DNA of 64,000 bases from Henriciella algicola (GCF_003576245.1 NZ_QWGA01000003.1:124001-188000); one strand, 5' to 3'; positions 8,832-18,315 are shown, counted from the first letter of the stretch. Numbers and translations are program-made. The notes: generated by a model from the sequence alone, not told the origin.

Positions 8832-8980
8832 AGGCGACGACGCGCGCCTTTTTTTGGCTGGAAAGTCTGCGCCAGCCCCACTGCCCCGGCCTGCCCTATC
8901 CTGTAGCGAAAACCACACCAAGCGAATGCGAACCGAACCCGTCCCGGTGCCGCGTTCACTTTTATGGTTAACGGGTAGAC

Positions 8981-8996
8981 TTAATCATACGTTAAC
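8981..8996 (+). promoter_or_regulatory. CtrA-type full binding site TTAA-N7-TTAAC
   Basis: TTAATCATACGTTAAC matches the canonical CtrA box of Caulobacterales and relatives exactly. It lies 43 bp before ATG 9040, where a CtrA-activated promoter would place it. Extra TTAA half-sites lie at 8968 and 8998. Cell-cycle control of the downstream envelope operon is inferred. Confidence 0.6.
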
Positions 8997-9039
8997 CTTA
9001 ACAGAGAGGGACGCCTGTGGTGGGGCGGGGACGGGCAAT

Positions 9040-9513
9040 ATGTATGAACAGGATCGATATCCCCGCGGTTTGGGCTGGATCTGGGCGCTAGTCATCCTGA
9101 TCGTTGTCCTCCTGCTGCTGTTCGGCGCCTTGCGGAGCGGCTTGCTCTCAAGCAAGGCGCACGAGGACCCGATCTACACTGCCTGTACCGACACTTATGG
9201 CGGCAAGAACTGCCGGTGTTTTGCTGGCATTCTGAGCGTTCAGCTCTCCGAGCGCGCCTATCAGTCCTATGTCAGCGATCTTGAACGTGACGAATATCGC
9301 CTCCGCTATTTCGATGGTCGTCTGGCGGAGAACAGCTTCACCGGACGCGATGCCGGGGTATGCGTGGACGCATCCGACATCTGCGGCGTGCCGGTCTGTG
9401 AGCCGCGCTACAATATTCCGCAGGACAATTTAGGGCTCGATGGCGCCATTCCGCTGCAGAGCCAGGGGCGGCTCTATGAGGGCCCTGCCGAAACATGGGA
9501 CCAAGGATCATGA
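9040..9513 (+). CDS. Single-pass membrane protein with Cys-rich periplasmic domain
   Basis: A 157-residue protein: a short cytoplasmic N-terminus, one transmembrane helix (WIWALVILIVVLLLLFGAL, about residues 13-31), then a periplasmic domain with seven cysteines, including TDTYGGKNCRC, CVDASDICG and VPVCEP. The even spread suggests disulfides. The frame is open to 8854 upstream, but that stretch includes the repeat array and the CtrA box, so ATG 9040 is the likely start. It is the first gene of a three-gene operon and overlaps the next start by 4 bp (ATGA). I do not recognise the family. Confidence 0.75.
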   Translation: MYEQDRYPRGLGWIWALVILIVVLLLLFGALRSGLLSSKAHEDPIYTACTDTYGGKNCRCFAGILSVQLSERAYQSYVSDLERDEYRLRYFDGRLAENSFTGRDAGVCVDASDICGVPVCEPRYNIPQDNLGLDGAIPLQSQGRLYEGPAETWDQGS

Positions 9514-10895
9514 ACCGGGTCTACATCCTCATCACCCTGGCGCTGGGCATACTTATCATAGGCGGCGCTGCAGCGTTCCTGGCTGCAGACAGCAGGGCAC
9601 AGACATCGGGGTTTGAGGTCGAGCCCGCGCTTGATCCAGTCGATACTCGCATCGCCGTCGGATCGACAGCTGAGTGGGAACCGCGCACCCCGCCGGAAGT
9701 GCTGGAACAGCAAGGCCGCTGGACACCGCCCGGCGTCAGTCAGAGCGATCGGCGCCCCACAACATGGGTCAATCCTGATCGGGGCTGGTCTGGCCCCCGA
9801 CGCGAAGCCTTTCCGGCCGAACCTTGGGCGTTTCATCTGGAAACCATCGCCCCGGGCACAGGCAGCACCAACGCCGCGCTGGTTTGCGTCTATGGCGCGG
9901 CCGAATGTGTGCCTCGTCCCATCGCTGCTCGGGTCTATAGCGAAGCAGCGCGCTACTGGCTGTTGCGCGGGGACGCCGAGCTGACCACGCTGGAGCTTGA
10001 TTGTGGTGAGACCTATTCCTCGATCATCGACTTTGGCTGTGAGCGCGCAGGCGGACGCCCGTTGATGCCGGAATCGCGCGAAGCCGCAATGCGCTACTGG
10101 AGCCGGTCGGTCGCCTGGGGCCGACCATTCGGCGCCCAATCCTCCATCCTCGCGCAGCGCCGCCTGCAGGCACACCTCGTCGACTGCCCGGTCTCGCAGG
10201 AAAGCCTCGCCCGGATCGCGCGCGATCCAGACAGTGTGATGGCCGATGTAATCGGGCTCAATCTGCGTCAGGCCGCGCTCATGGCGCTTGGATATTACAA
10301 TGGCGCGATCGACGGCGCTTATGGGACAGAGACCCGCCGGGCCGTTCGAGCGTTCCAGCGCGAGCTCGGCTATGACGAAACCGCCTCCCTGACCCCGCGC
10401 CAGACCTCGCAGCTCATGTGTCATGCCGCCCAGACAGCCCGCGACCCAAGCGTGCAGAATGTCCTGGGGATCATGCACTCGGTGGGCCTCGGCGTGGTGC
10501 AGAACACTGATCTGGCGCTGGAATGGCTGGAAATGGCTGCCGTGCGCGGTGATCCAGACGCCAATTTTAATCTCGCTGTGATCTATGGCACGGGCGCCGT
10601 GTTCGGCTCGTACCGGCTCTGCGCCATCGTCGAAAACCCTGAGCGCGCTGACGCATATCTCCGCGACGCGGCCGATCTCGGCCATCACATTGCGCGTCGC
10701 CTTCGATCCACCCCCGAACTGGCCCATGCCCCGAATGCCCAGGTGCGCTGGGCGCGGATCCGACAGGAGATTGAGGAAGAGTCCAGCGAAACGCCCGGGC
10801 GCGGCGCGCGGGCCATGGAAATTCTGCGCAATGCCATGCGCGCCCGCGTTCCCCCGGCTGCCGCTGGGTGTCTGGACGCCAATGCAAGCCGGTGA
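9510..10895 (+). CDS. Membrane-anchored peptidoglycan-binding (PGBD) and Sel1-repeat protein
   Basis: A 461-residue protein with one N-terminal membrane anchor or uncleaved signal (YILITLALGILIIGGAAAFL). A central peptidoglycan-binding type 1 domain is clear in GYYNGAIDGAYGTETRRAV followed by RAFQRELG, at roughly residues 265-295. After it come Sel1-like repeats (NVLGIMHSVGLGVVQNTDLA and DANFNLAVIYGTG). The arrangement suggests a periplasmic scaffold that touches the cell wall. ATG 9510 overlaps the previous stop and has AAGGA upstream; the frame extends to 9495, but that Met is less well placed. The middle gene of the operon; the lipoprotein gene follows after 24 bp. Confidence 0.82.
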   Translation: MNRVYILITLALGILIIGGAAAFLAADSRAQTSGFEVEPALDPVDTRIAVGSTAEWEPRTPPEVLEQQGRWTPPGVSQSDRRPTTWVNPDRGWSGPRREAFPAEPWAFHLETIAPGTGSTNAALVCVYGAAECVPRPIAARVYSEAARYWLLRGDAELTTLELDCGETYSSIIDFGCERAGGRPLMPESREAAMRYWSRSVAWGRPFGAQSSILAQRRLQAHLVDCPVSQESLARIARDPDSVMADVIGLNLRQAALMALGYYNGAIDGAYGTETRRAVRAFQRELGYDETASLTPRQTSQLMCHAAQTARDPSVQNVLGIMHSVGLGVVQNTDLALEWLEMAAVRGDPDANFNLAVIYGTGAVFGSYRLCAIVENPERADAYLRDAADLGHHIARRLRSTPELAHAPNAQVRWARIRQEIEEESSETPGRGARAMEILRNAMRARVPPAAAGCLDANASR

Positions 10896-10919
10896 CGGTA
10901 AATCGAGAGGACAGGACCG

Positions 10920-11630
10920 ATGCGCAATTTGACCCTTCTTAGCGTGCTGATTGGCGCTTCCGCGCTCGTCGGCTGCGGCCCCACTCGCCATTATGAGCCC
11001 CTCCCTCCGACCCCATTCTACCCGCCGAGCACGACGCCCGTTGTCGCCACCGCAGACGCGATCGCCATCGATACCGCCCTGCAAGTGTGCAACGTGGACT
11101 CCCTGCGCGCCCAGCGTGATGAACGCATGGAGGCGGCCCGCACGCTCCTGATCACGGGCTACGCCTCAGGCGGCGATGTGAATGAGCGCGCGCAATCGAC
11201 GCAAGGCACCCTGCGCGTGGATCAACCACCTGCGGGGCCGCAGACCGAACGCACCGAGATATTGCGCGCCTTCGAGATCGATCTTGATGCCGCCTATCGC
11301 TTCGCCGAGGGCTCTTGCCGCGCCTATGCCGCCTGCATGCATCAGCGCGATTACCAGGAAGGCGCCTGCGTCGGCTCACTCGCTTCCTGGGAGCGGTCGC
11401 AGGACCGGTTCACCGAAGTTTCGCTGTCGCTCGCTGACCTCCGGGCCTCAATCGCCGCCCCTGTCGTACAGCGCCGGGTCTATGGTCAAAGCTATCCGCA
11501 CGGTGACAGGTACGATCGCTACGACCGCCGCCATCGCCCCCACCGCGACCGTCACCACCGCAAGGACCGCGATTGCGAAGGCGTGATCGCAGACCTGTTC
11601 ACGACAAACGCCTGCGACCGCAAGCATTAG
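10920..11630 (+). CDS. Outer-membrane or periplasmic lipoprotein with His/Arg/Asp-rich tail
   Basis: A 236-residue lipoprotein: signal peptide with lipobox SALVGC (Cys at about residue 19), then a Pro-rich linker (YEPLPPTPFYPP). The body is mostly helical with paired cysteines (GSCRAYAACMHQ and GACVGS). The last 60 residues are an unusual charged segment, rich in His, Arg, Asp and Tyr (DRYDRYDRRHRPHRDRHHR), that could bind metal or anionic polymers. GAGAGGACAGGACCG precedes the start. Third gene of the operon, 24 bp behind the PGBD/Sel1 gene. The function is unknown. Confidence 0.75.
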   Translation: MRNLTLLSVLIGASALVGCGPTRHYEPLPPTPFYPPSTTPVVATADAIAIDTALQVCNVDSLRAQRDERMEAARTLLITGYASGGDVNERAQSTQGTLRVDQPPAGPQTERTEILRAFEIDLDAAYRFAEGSCRAYAACMHQRDYQEGACVGSLASWERSQDRFTEVSLSLADLRASIAAPVVQRRVYGQSYPHGDRYDRYDRRHRPHRDRHHRKDRDCEGVIADLFTTNACDRKH

Positions 11631-11705
11631 GTGATCTGGCAGCACGTGCGGCCACAGGGTCGGTCGGACTTGTGGCGTTAGAGGTCTGGTTTTCGGCGCG
11701 TGGAG

Positions 11706-12080
11706 CTAGGGCGGGGCGAGCGGTCTCGCCGACTGAAGCGTGCGCGCAAGGTGCATCCGTGGTGCAGTGAGGGTGCAGATACGGTGCGCATGCAGTGCGG
11801 GCATAGAAATGGAGAATGCTGCACCCGACGCGAGGCGTCTCCACGACGCGGCGGGCGCAAGTTCGCGCCACGAAGGCTCCGCCCTCTTCTCGCCCGCGAC
11901 CTGTAGTGTGATGACGATCCGCCCATTGGGCAGGACCCCGGCGCCGAGCATGCCGATGGGGTTCGCCGCGCGATAGGCGCGGTAATAGCGCTCCGTCGCC
12001 CAGACCTGAACCAGGAAGAACGGCCAGGCCCAGACCGGCAGCTTTGAAAGTGTCTCGAGGATCCAGTCACGGGTGAGCAT
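11706..12080 (-). CDS. Small putative membrane-associated protein
   Basis: A 124-residue reading frame. The first 70 residues look like a real protein: LSKLPVWAWPFFLVQVWATE forms a Trp-rich membrane helix, and PNGRIVITLQVAGEKR looks like a beta hairpin. The last 35 residues are encoded across the 11-bp GGTG array and look less protein-like, so the true stop may have been displaced by repeat growth. ATG 12080 has no good ribosome-binding site. The frame is open to 12173, but that extension only translates a palindromic repeat. I do not recognise a function. Confidence 0.5.
   Translation of the reverse strand: MLTRDWILETLSKLPVWAWPFFLVQVWATERYYRAYRAANPIGMLGAGVLPNGRIVITLQVAGEKRAEPSWRELAPAASWRRLASGAAFSISMPALHAHRICTLTAPRMHLARTLQSARPLAPP
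11750..11804 (+). repeat. 11-bp-period GGTG direct-repeat array (5 units)
   Basis: GGTG begins at 11750, 11761, 11772 and 11783, with a decayed AGTG at 11794, all exactly 11 bp apart. Four of the five units read GGTGC. It has the same period and core as the arrays at 8788 and 55279. It lies inside the 3' part of a weak minus-strand reading frame and about 120 bp after the lipoprotein stop at 11630, so its target promoter is not obvious. Confidence 0.72.
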
Positions 12081-12123
12081 GACGAGGAGTATGGGAGTGG
12101 TTTGGAGAGGTGAGGAAACTTCT

Positions 12124-12146
12124 CCCTTCTCCCCACGGGAGAGGGG
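12124..12146. repeat. Palindromic dispersed-repeat-like element
   Basis: CCCTTCTCCC pairs with GGGAGAGGGG around a three-base loop, one GU pair included, followed by a G-rich tail to about 12162. This C/G-run hairpin type is common as a dispersed intergenic repeat in proteobacterial genomes. It lies just upstream of the 11706-12080 reading frame. Confidence 0.5.
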
Positions 12147-12263
12147 CTGGGGATGGGGGAAGCACCATTGCACCGGGCCGTACTTGGGTATCGATGCTCC
12201 ACCTTGATAAAACTCATAGCAGCGACGGCCGAGCTAAGATCCACCTTTTCCTGCCCATATCAC

Positions 12264-13499
12264 TTAGTCTAGGGACGGAGCAGGCAAAACTACATTCCAT
12301 TCAGCATTGCTTAGCGGTCTAGCAGAAATTTTGAACAGCAAAGGCTCAATTTCCCGTTCGAACTCGTTTGACGGAACACTACGCGTCTTTCGATTTTGCA
12401 AGTGGGAAGGACCAGAAATACCCGTCCAAACCGCAGCAACGAAAAATGCTAAAGTTGCCATCGCGATCATAACGATTTTGGCGCACTTAAATGACCAAAA
12501 TGACCTCGCATCGGTTGAAGAGGGCCGGTTAGAAACATCCATCTTCAACCGATCTCTTTCCGCCTCAACTACCTCAAGAACTGAGCTGTGATGCCAAAGC
12601 TCCACTATAGGCAAAAGACCCGCTACCAGCATGCCCGCTCCAGTAAGCCAAAAAATATAGGTGCCGAACGAAAGATCTATCCCACCATTTATGAGCGCAG
12701 CGCCGATGGCTGCGCAGAATGCCCCGTTCGCTACAGCGACGCTTATACCCAATCGACGCGACCAAAAGATTTGTGCGCTCTCTACTGCTAACACCCTTCG
12801 GTCGGCAAGTTCAGCTAGAAAGTCGAAAGTTTCTTGAGCTGACCTCTTTAAGCTTTCGCGACGATCATCATCCTGCTCAGCGTCAGCCTCGCGAATCCGT
12901 TCAGTCGCATCTTTCTCGAGTTTCCGAATCTGATGCTGATCGACTCCATGCCCCGCGTAGAGCGATCCACTTTTGAATTTCGCTGAAGAAAGGTCGGACA
13001 CCATACGGTGCCATTTAGATGCGGATTTGATTCCAGCCTGACGAAGTAGATCGTCGTATTTCGTCGATTCCGACGCGGCCCGGGCTATCGATGCCAAGGA
13101 AGAGCTATCTGCCAGTCTGGCTATCTGCTGAGCGTAGTTCTCGTGGCCTGTTCCAGCTTGTCGAAGTAGGTTGTCGTATTTCGTCGATTCCGACGCGATC
13201 CGAGCTATCGACTCTAAGGAAGAGCTGCTCGCAAGTTTGGCTACGTGCTGAGCATCAATCCCGTTGCCCATTCCTGCTTGTCGAAGCAGATCCTTGTACT
13301 TCGTCGTCTCAGAAGCGACCTGCGCTGCCGAGGCAAGCAATGAAGAATCCGGTTTGACCGCCTTTTTGAAAGTTTCGGTACGGAAGGCTCGAGAACTTTT
13401 GGTCACGGGACCGTCATTCGACGGCCGGTTATTCTCTATCTTTTCACTCGAACTGTTAACTTTGCGCTTTTCAGCTTCTGGATCGCTATTATCGTCCAT
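12264..13499 (-). CDS. Membrane protein with 40-residue tandem repeats, lower-GC, probably acquired
   Basis: A 411-residue protein unlike its neighbours in base composition (visibly AT-richer). After a charged N-terminus, residues about 55-170 hold nearly three copies of a 40-residue repeat, each with a core like IASESTKYDNLLRQAG followed by an AQQIARLADSSS-type helix. Then come a coiled-coil-like charged segment, two adjacent transmembrane helices (SVAVANGAFCAAIGAALING and TYIFWLTGAGMLVAGLLPIV) and a third near the C-terminus (IVMIAMATLAFFVAAVW). Start choice between ATG 13499 and GTG 13517 is open; neither has a good ribosome-binding site. I recognise no family. It stands alone between unrelated genes. 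Confidence 0.7.
   Translation of the reverse strand: MDDNSDPEAEKRKVNSSSEKIENNRPSNDGPVTKSSRAFRTETFKKAVKPDSSLLASAAQVASETTKYKDLLRQAGMGNGIDAQHVAKLASSSSLESIARIASESTKYDNLLRQAGTGHENYAQQIARLADSSSLASIARAASESTKYDDLLRQAGIKSASKWHRMVSDLSSAKFKSGSLYAGHGVDQHQIRKLEKDATERIREADAEQDDDRRESLKRSAQETFDFLAELADRRVLAVESAQIFWSRRLGISVAVANGAFCAAIGAALINGGIDLSFGTYIFWLTGAGMLVAGLLPIVELWHHSSVLEVVEAERDRLKMDVSNRPSSTDARSFWSFKCAKIVMIAMATLAFFVAAVWTGISGPSHLQNRKTRSVPSNEFEREIEPLLFKISARPLSNAEWNVVLPAPSLD
13021..13345. repeat. 120-bp tandem repeat within a membrane protein gene
   Basis: Matching segments (for example GAAGTAGATCGTCGTATTTC and its relatives) begin at about 13043, 13163 and 13283, a constant 120-bp period with nearly three copies. 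The first two are most alike; the third has diverged. The period keeps the frame and encodes 40-residue protein repeats. Confidence 0.85.
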
Positions 13500-13683
13500 T
13501 TCAACAACCAACTTCACGGTAAAGTGAATTTGATTGGCACGAATGCAGAAGTTCGCACAAGAGCATCAACCTATCCATAAACCATTGCGCCGCCCAAGCT
13601 TCGAACAGGTCGAGCTAGCCAAGTCTCTTCAGCGGATCGCTATTGATGCTCTCCAAAAAGATAACTCTGCAATCTTTAGCCCC

Positions 13684-15216
<1,533 letters not shown>

Positions 15217-15286
15217 GGGGCAGCCCTCTCGATCGGTGAGTCCTTGATATGGCTGTCCTTGTTACTGAATGAGGCGGACGACGCAA

Positions 15287-15330
15287 GAAAAAGGGCAGGC
15301 TGCCGCATGGGCAACCTGCCAGCCTTTCTT
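15287..15330 (-). terminator. Intrinsic terminator after the 15372-16037 gene
   Basis: A GC-rich hairpin (GGCAGG..TGCC paired with GGCA..CCTGCC) read on the minus strand ends in CCCTTTTTCTT, about 40 bp beyond the stop at 15372. It separates this unit from pccB. Confidence 0.75.
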
Positions 15331-15371
15331 CAGTTGGGCATATGCCTGCGTCCAGCAGGCCGGGTCAGGCC

Positions 15372-16037
15372 CTAATTGCCGCGACGTCCGCCGCGATCAC
15401 CGCGTCCGCCATAAAGGTATGGATCTGGCGTCTGGGTCGCTGTGGTCGTCGTCACCGTATGCGCGCCGCGCGGGCCGTAGGTGGTGGACGAGTGGCTGCG
15501 ATAGCCATTGTGGCCGTTATAGTAGCCATTGTTGTAACCGCGATTGCCGCGGCGCCCCGGCTCTGGCAGGCCTGACAGCTCCACCACGTTGCCGCGGCGC
15601 ACGGTGCAGCTCACATCGCGGTAGAACTCACGGCGGCGGCCTTCGAACTCGACATCGTCGAAGCGGACGACGAAGCCGCGTGGGCCGATCTGGCGAACAC
15701 GAAGGTCATTGTCGATATCCACATCGCGGAAGCCGGCGCGGTAGCCTTCGCGCTGGATGACGGCAGCGCACTGGCGCACGGCATCACGGCGAAGCTGGCG
15801 GGTTTCCCACGGGCGCTGACCATAGCGGTCATTGCTGTAATAGCGGCCATCGCGTCCACGCCAGCGGTCATTGCCGACGGAGATATAGAAAGACGCGTCG
15901 GCGACGCTGAGGAACGCGCCTGAGAGGGCGGTCGCGGAGCGGTGAGGGGCTTCATCTGCAAAGGCAGGTGCTGCGGTGAGTGGGAGAGCCGCCAAAGCCA
16001 GCGCTACCACCCGGTTCTTCATGACGTTCTTCATCAT
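15372..16037 (-). CDS. Exported Arg/Gly/Tyr-rich protein of unknown function
   Basis: A 221-residue periplasmic protein with a signal peptide (MKNRVVALALAALPLTAAPAFA) and a mature part that alternates an Arg-rich core with low-complexity segments. The core has two cysteines (VRQCAAVIQREGYRAGFRDV and SCTVRRGNVVEL) and reads like a small beta domain; the C-terminal 60 residues (GYNNGYYNGHNGYRSHSS) are Gly/Tyr/Asn repeats. Several Mets (16037, 16034, 16022) could be the start. A terminator follows. Similar proteins occur in Caulobacterales-type genomes, but I know of no assigned role. Confidence 0.7.
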   Translation of the reverse strand: MMKNVMKNRVVALALAALPLTAAPAFADEAPHRSATALSGAFLSVADASFYISVGNDRWRGRDGRYYSNDRYGQRPWETRQLRRDAVRQCAAVIQREGYRAGFRDVDIDNDLRVRQIGPRGFVVRFDDVEFEGRRREFYRDVSCTVRRGNVVELSGLPEPGRRGNRGYNNGYYNGHNGYRSHSSTTYGPRGAHTVTTTTATQTPDPYLYGGRGDRGGRRGN

Positions 16038-16201
16038 GGCAGCAGAAAAACATACGGCAGTCGAACACAGCGTGACCGGCCCGTTCGGATTCCATTCACC
16101 TTATTAGTCGTTTTGATACAGGGTGTTATGCGCTACAGGCGCTCAGGCGCCACGCGGGCGTGCGCAGCGCCTGAGGCATTGTTCAGATTGGGCGTGCGGA
16201 A

Positions 16202-16867
16202 TCAGGCGCAGCCTTCGACAAAATCGACGGCTGGCGACAGGCCGACGCGGTAGGCAGACACAGCGCCTGCCTCATCTGTTTCCATGATGAGTTTTGCCCC
16301 GCCATCCATCTCGACGATGAGATCGTCGCGATCGACATATTTGTTGGGCTGGCGGGTGAGGTCCGGATGGATGGCTTCGACGTCGGCTTCGCTGATGCCG
16401 ACTTCGACGCCTTCGGGGGTGACCACGCCCGGCGCGCGGATGTCGATCCGCTGCACGCTGCCGCTCTCGACCATGTAGCCGACATCGTAATTGCCCTCTT
16501 CGGGCCCGAGATAGTAGCAGGCGCTCTCTTCGCCCGTGCCGCTGTCGCCCATGGCGTAGAGACCGGCGAGATGGGCTTCCCTGGCCTCATCGGCGCTCAT
16601 GCCGAACTCGACGCCGCAAAGGCCGTCAGCCGTGATGGTCGCGCAGGCGGCTGGGCTGACCTGATCAGGGGAAGACGCGTCCATACCCGCGCTGTCTCCC
16701 GTCGTATCCGTCGATGTGCCGGGCGCAGGCATGGCCGGATCAGCTGGCGCGGCGGTCTCTTCCGGCGGTGTCAGCGGCTCCGGGTCTGTGGGCGTGGCAG
16801 GATCACAGGCGGCAAGGAAGACAGCGGCGAGGGCGGCGCTGGCGGCGAGTTGGAACCGGTAGGTCAT
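16202..16867 (-). CDS. Lipoprotein of unknown function with Pro/Thr-rich linker
   Basis: A 221-residue lipoprotein: signal peptide with lipobox FLAAC (Cys at about residue 21), a long Pro/Ala/Thr/Asp-rich linker to about residue 70, then a compact domain with four cysteines (CATITADGLCGVEFGMS, SACYYLG and the terminal EGCA). The domain segment DVGYMVESGSVQRIDIRAPG is followed by a VEVGISEADVEAIHP helix. GAGGAGGAGA precedes ATG 16867. It sits 57 bp downstream of the ATP12 gene on the same strand, so it may be co-transcribed. An imperfect GC hairpin without a T-run follows at 16141-16176. Confidence 0.75.
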   Translation of the reverse strand: MTYRFQLAASAALAAVFLAACDPATPTDPEPLTPPEETAAPADPAMPAPGTSTDTTGDSAGMDASSPDQVSPAACATITADGLCGVEFGMSADEAREAHLAGLYAMGDSGTGEESACYYLGPEEGNYDVGYMVESGSVQRIDIRAPGVVTPEGVEVGISEADVEAIHPDLTRQPNKYVDRDDLIVEMDGGAKLIMETDEAGAVSAYRVGLSPAVDFVEGCA

Positions 16868-16924
16868 GGCGTTCTCCTCCTCGGCGGCGGGCGCCCGTGC
16901 TGGGCGCCGAACCTCGAGGCTGAT

Positions 16925-17653
16925 CTAACGCGCGATGGCCGCAAAGAGTTGCCCGATGGCGTCGGCGTCCGCGCGGCGGCGCGCGACCACATCCATGGCT
17001 TCTTCGTCCTCGCCCCACTGCTCGATCTGCCAGGTCTCATCAATGCGGGAGAGGTCAAACGCGTCGAGGGCATCAAGCTCGCCCTGCTCTACCGCCAGCG
17101 CGAGGACGGCCGAACCATAGAGCGCCATCGCCCAGGTCAGCGCGGTGAGGCGTAGGTCGTCGAGGCTCGCGGCATGGTCACGCGCGGCCTTGAGCGAGGC
17201 GTCAGGCTGCGGTGAGGCGATGATGCCTTCGACAGGGACGAGCACAATGTCGAGGTTCTTGCCCGCCCATTCACGCCAGCGGCCCCAGCCTGCTTCCTGG
17301 CGGGCGCGCAGCTCGCTCGGACCGTCGGCGAGGTGGCAGACAAGGTCGGTCTCTGCGTATTTTGCGACCTCATCGGCGAGGGCGTCTCGCGCGCCGGGGG
17401 CACCGTCTATCGAGACGTTCAGCAGGCGCGTCAGCGGCATGGTGGTCGGGTCGATCAGGTCTCCCTGCGCGGCCCATTCTTCTGCGATGAGGGTGGCGAG
17501 CGTTTCATGCTCGGTCGCAAGGTGGTTCTTTTCAGGCGTACGTACGGGTTTGCCGTCCAGCAGGATGGCCCACGTGTCGCCCTCACGCGAAACCGCCGCC
17601 TCCTTATAGAAGCGGCGGGGCAGATTTGGCGGGGTGGGCTTGCGCGTCGTCAT
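16925..17653 (-). CDS. ATP12-family F1 ATP synthase assembly chaperone
   Basis: A 242-residue protein of the ATP12 chaperone family, which binds the F1 alpha subunit before hexamer assembly and is found in Alphaproteobacteria and mitochondria. Signature segments are RRFYKEAAV, ILLDGKPVRTPEKN, the MPLTRLLNVSID helix, ETDLVCHLADGP and the C-terminal QIEQWGEDEEAM. Length is normal. Start ATG 17653 has GAGG upstream. No atp genes adjoin it, which is usual for this family. Confidence 0.92.
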   Translation of the reverse strand: MTTRKPTPPNLPRRFYKEAAVSREGDTWAILLDGKPVRTPEKNHLATEHETLATLIAEEWAAQGDLIDPTTMPLTRLLNVSIDGAPGARDALADEVAKYAETDLVCHLADGPSELRARQEAGWGRWREWAGKNLDIVLVPVEGIIASPQPDASLKAARDHAASLDDLRLTALTWAMALYGSAVLALAVEQGELDALDAFDLSRIDETWQIEQWGEDEEAMDVVARRRADADAIGQLFAAIAR

Positions 17654-17702
17654 GCAGCGACCTCATGCCATGCGGAGGCAAAAGGTCAATTTCTGCGTTC
17701 AG

Positions 17703-18146
17703 CTAGCCTGCGGCAGTGGTGTCGGCGTCAGCGTGGCGCTGACCGGAAAGATCCATCTTGTCGACAACCATACGCGTATCACGTTCCATCAGGATGATGC
17801 TCTGGCCGATGCGGACCGTTTTGAGGTTGTCGGCTTTACGCTCCAGCGCGAGATTTGCGCGCCACTCAAGAGCCAGCGGATACATCGTCTCAGGGAAAGG
17901 TTCGCCAATCGAGATACGATCTTCGAGAGCGGTACGTTCAAAGCAGAGTTGCTGGGCGGCGAAGCCAACTTCACAATCGCGGTCAGCGACCTGGAAGTTG
18001 CGGTCGAAGGCGGCAGTGTCGCTCGCCGTGAATTGCGTCGCTGCTGCACTATTGGTGACACTTGAGTGCGCCGACAAAGCCAGTGCGCCACCACCGATTG
18101 CGGCAACTGCGAGTCCCGTCAGAATATAATCGATGTTGTACTTCAC
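17703..18146 (-). CDS. Small exported or membrane-anchored protein, unknown
   Basis: A 147-residue protein with an N-terminal hydrophobic stretch (DYILTGLAVAAIGGGALALS) that is either a signal peptide or an anchor. The remaining part has two cysteines (DRDCEVGFAAQQLCFERTAL) and ends with VRIGQSIILMERDTRMVVDK, reminiscent of the strand-turn-strand end of RcnB-like periplasmic proteins; that likeness is weak. The start is GTG 18146 with AAAGGA seven bases upstream. The function is unknown. Confidence 0.65.
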   Translation of the reverse strand: MKYNIDYILTGLAVAAIGGGALALSAHSSVTNSAAATQFTASDTAAFDRNFQVADRDCEVGFAAQQLCFERTALEDRISIGEPFPETMYPLALEWRANLALERKADNLKTVRIGQSIILMERDTRMVVDKMDLSGQRHADADTTAAG

Positions 18147-18260
18147 GGCTTGGTCCTTTCGAGGTGCTTCATTGCGATCCGGTTAGAAAAGGAACGCAGC
18201 CGTCTCGGTATCGATCCATCGTTTATGCATTTTTCTTCATCTTTTTCAGAGCACTAGACG

Positions 18261-18292
18261 AAAAAGGCCGACCTGTTTCCAGGCCGGCCCTT
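18261..18292 (-). terminator. Intrinsic terminator after the small acidic lipoprotein gene
   Basis: Read on the minus strand: GGCCGGCCTG, loop GAAA, CAGGTCGGCC, then TTTTT. It lies about 25 bp beyond the stop codon at 18316. Confidence 0.9.
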
Positions 18293-18315
18293 CAATCGGT
18301 TGACTATGAAAAGTC

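Larger units (their letters stand above)
8667..9039. other. 373-bp gene-free region with periodic repeat and CtrA-type box
   Basis: This divergent intergenic region separates the DUF411 gene from the envelope operon beginning at 9040. It holds the 11-bp-step GGTG array (8788-8831) and the TTAA-N7-TTAAC site (8981-8996). I see no coding potential, hairpin terminator or RNA gene in the rest. Confidence 0.7.

Noticed and set aside
8968-8984. TTAA-N9-TTAA pair upstream of the 9040 operon
   Set aside because: The spacing is nine, not the seven required for a CtrA box; only the pair at 8981-8996 fits.
9474-11084. 536-codon open frame on the minus strand
   Set aside because: It is antisense to the PGBD/Sel1 gene, whose domains, signal and coupling to neighbours are clear.
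16141-16176. GC-rich hairpin after the 16202-16867 lipoprotein gene
   Set aside because: The stem is imperfect at its base and lacks a T-run on either strand, so an intrinsic terminator is not supported.
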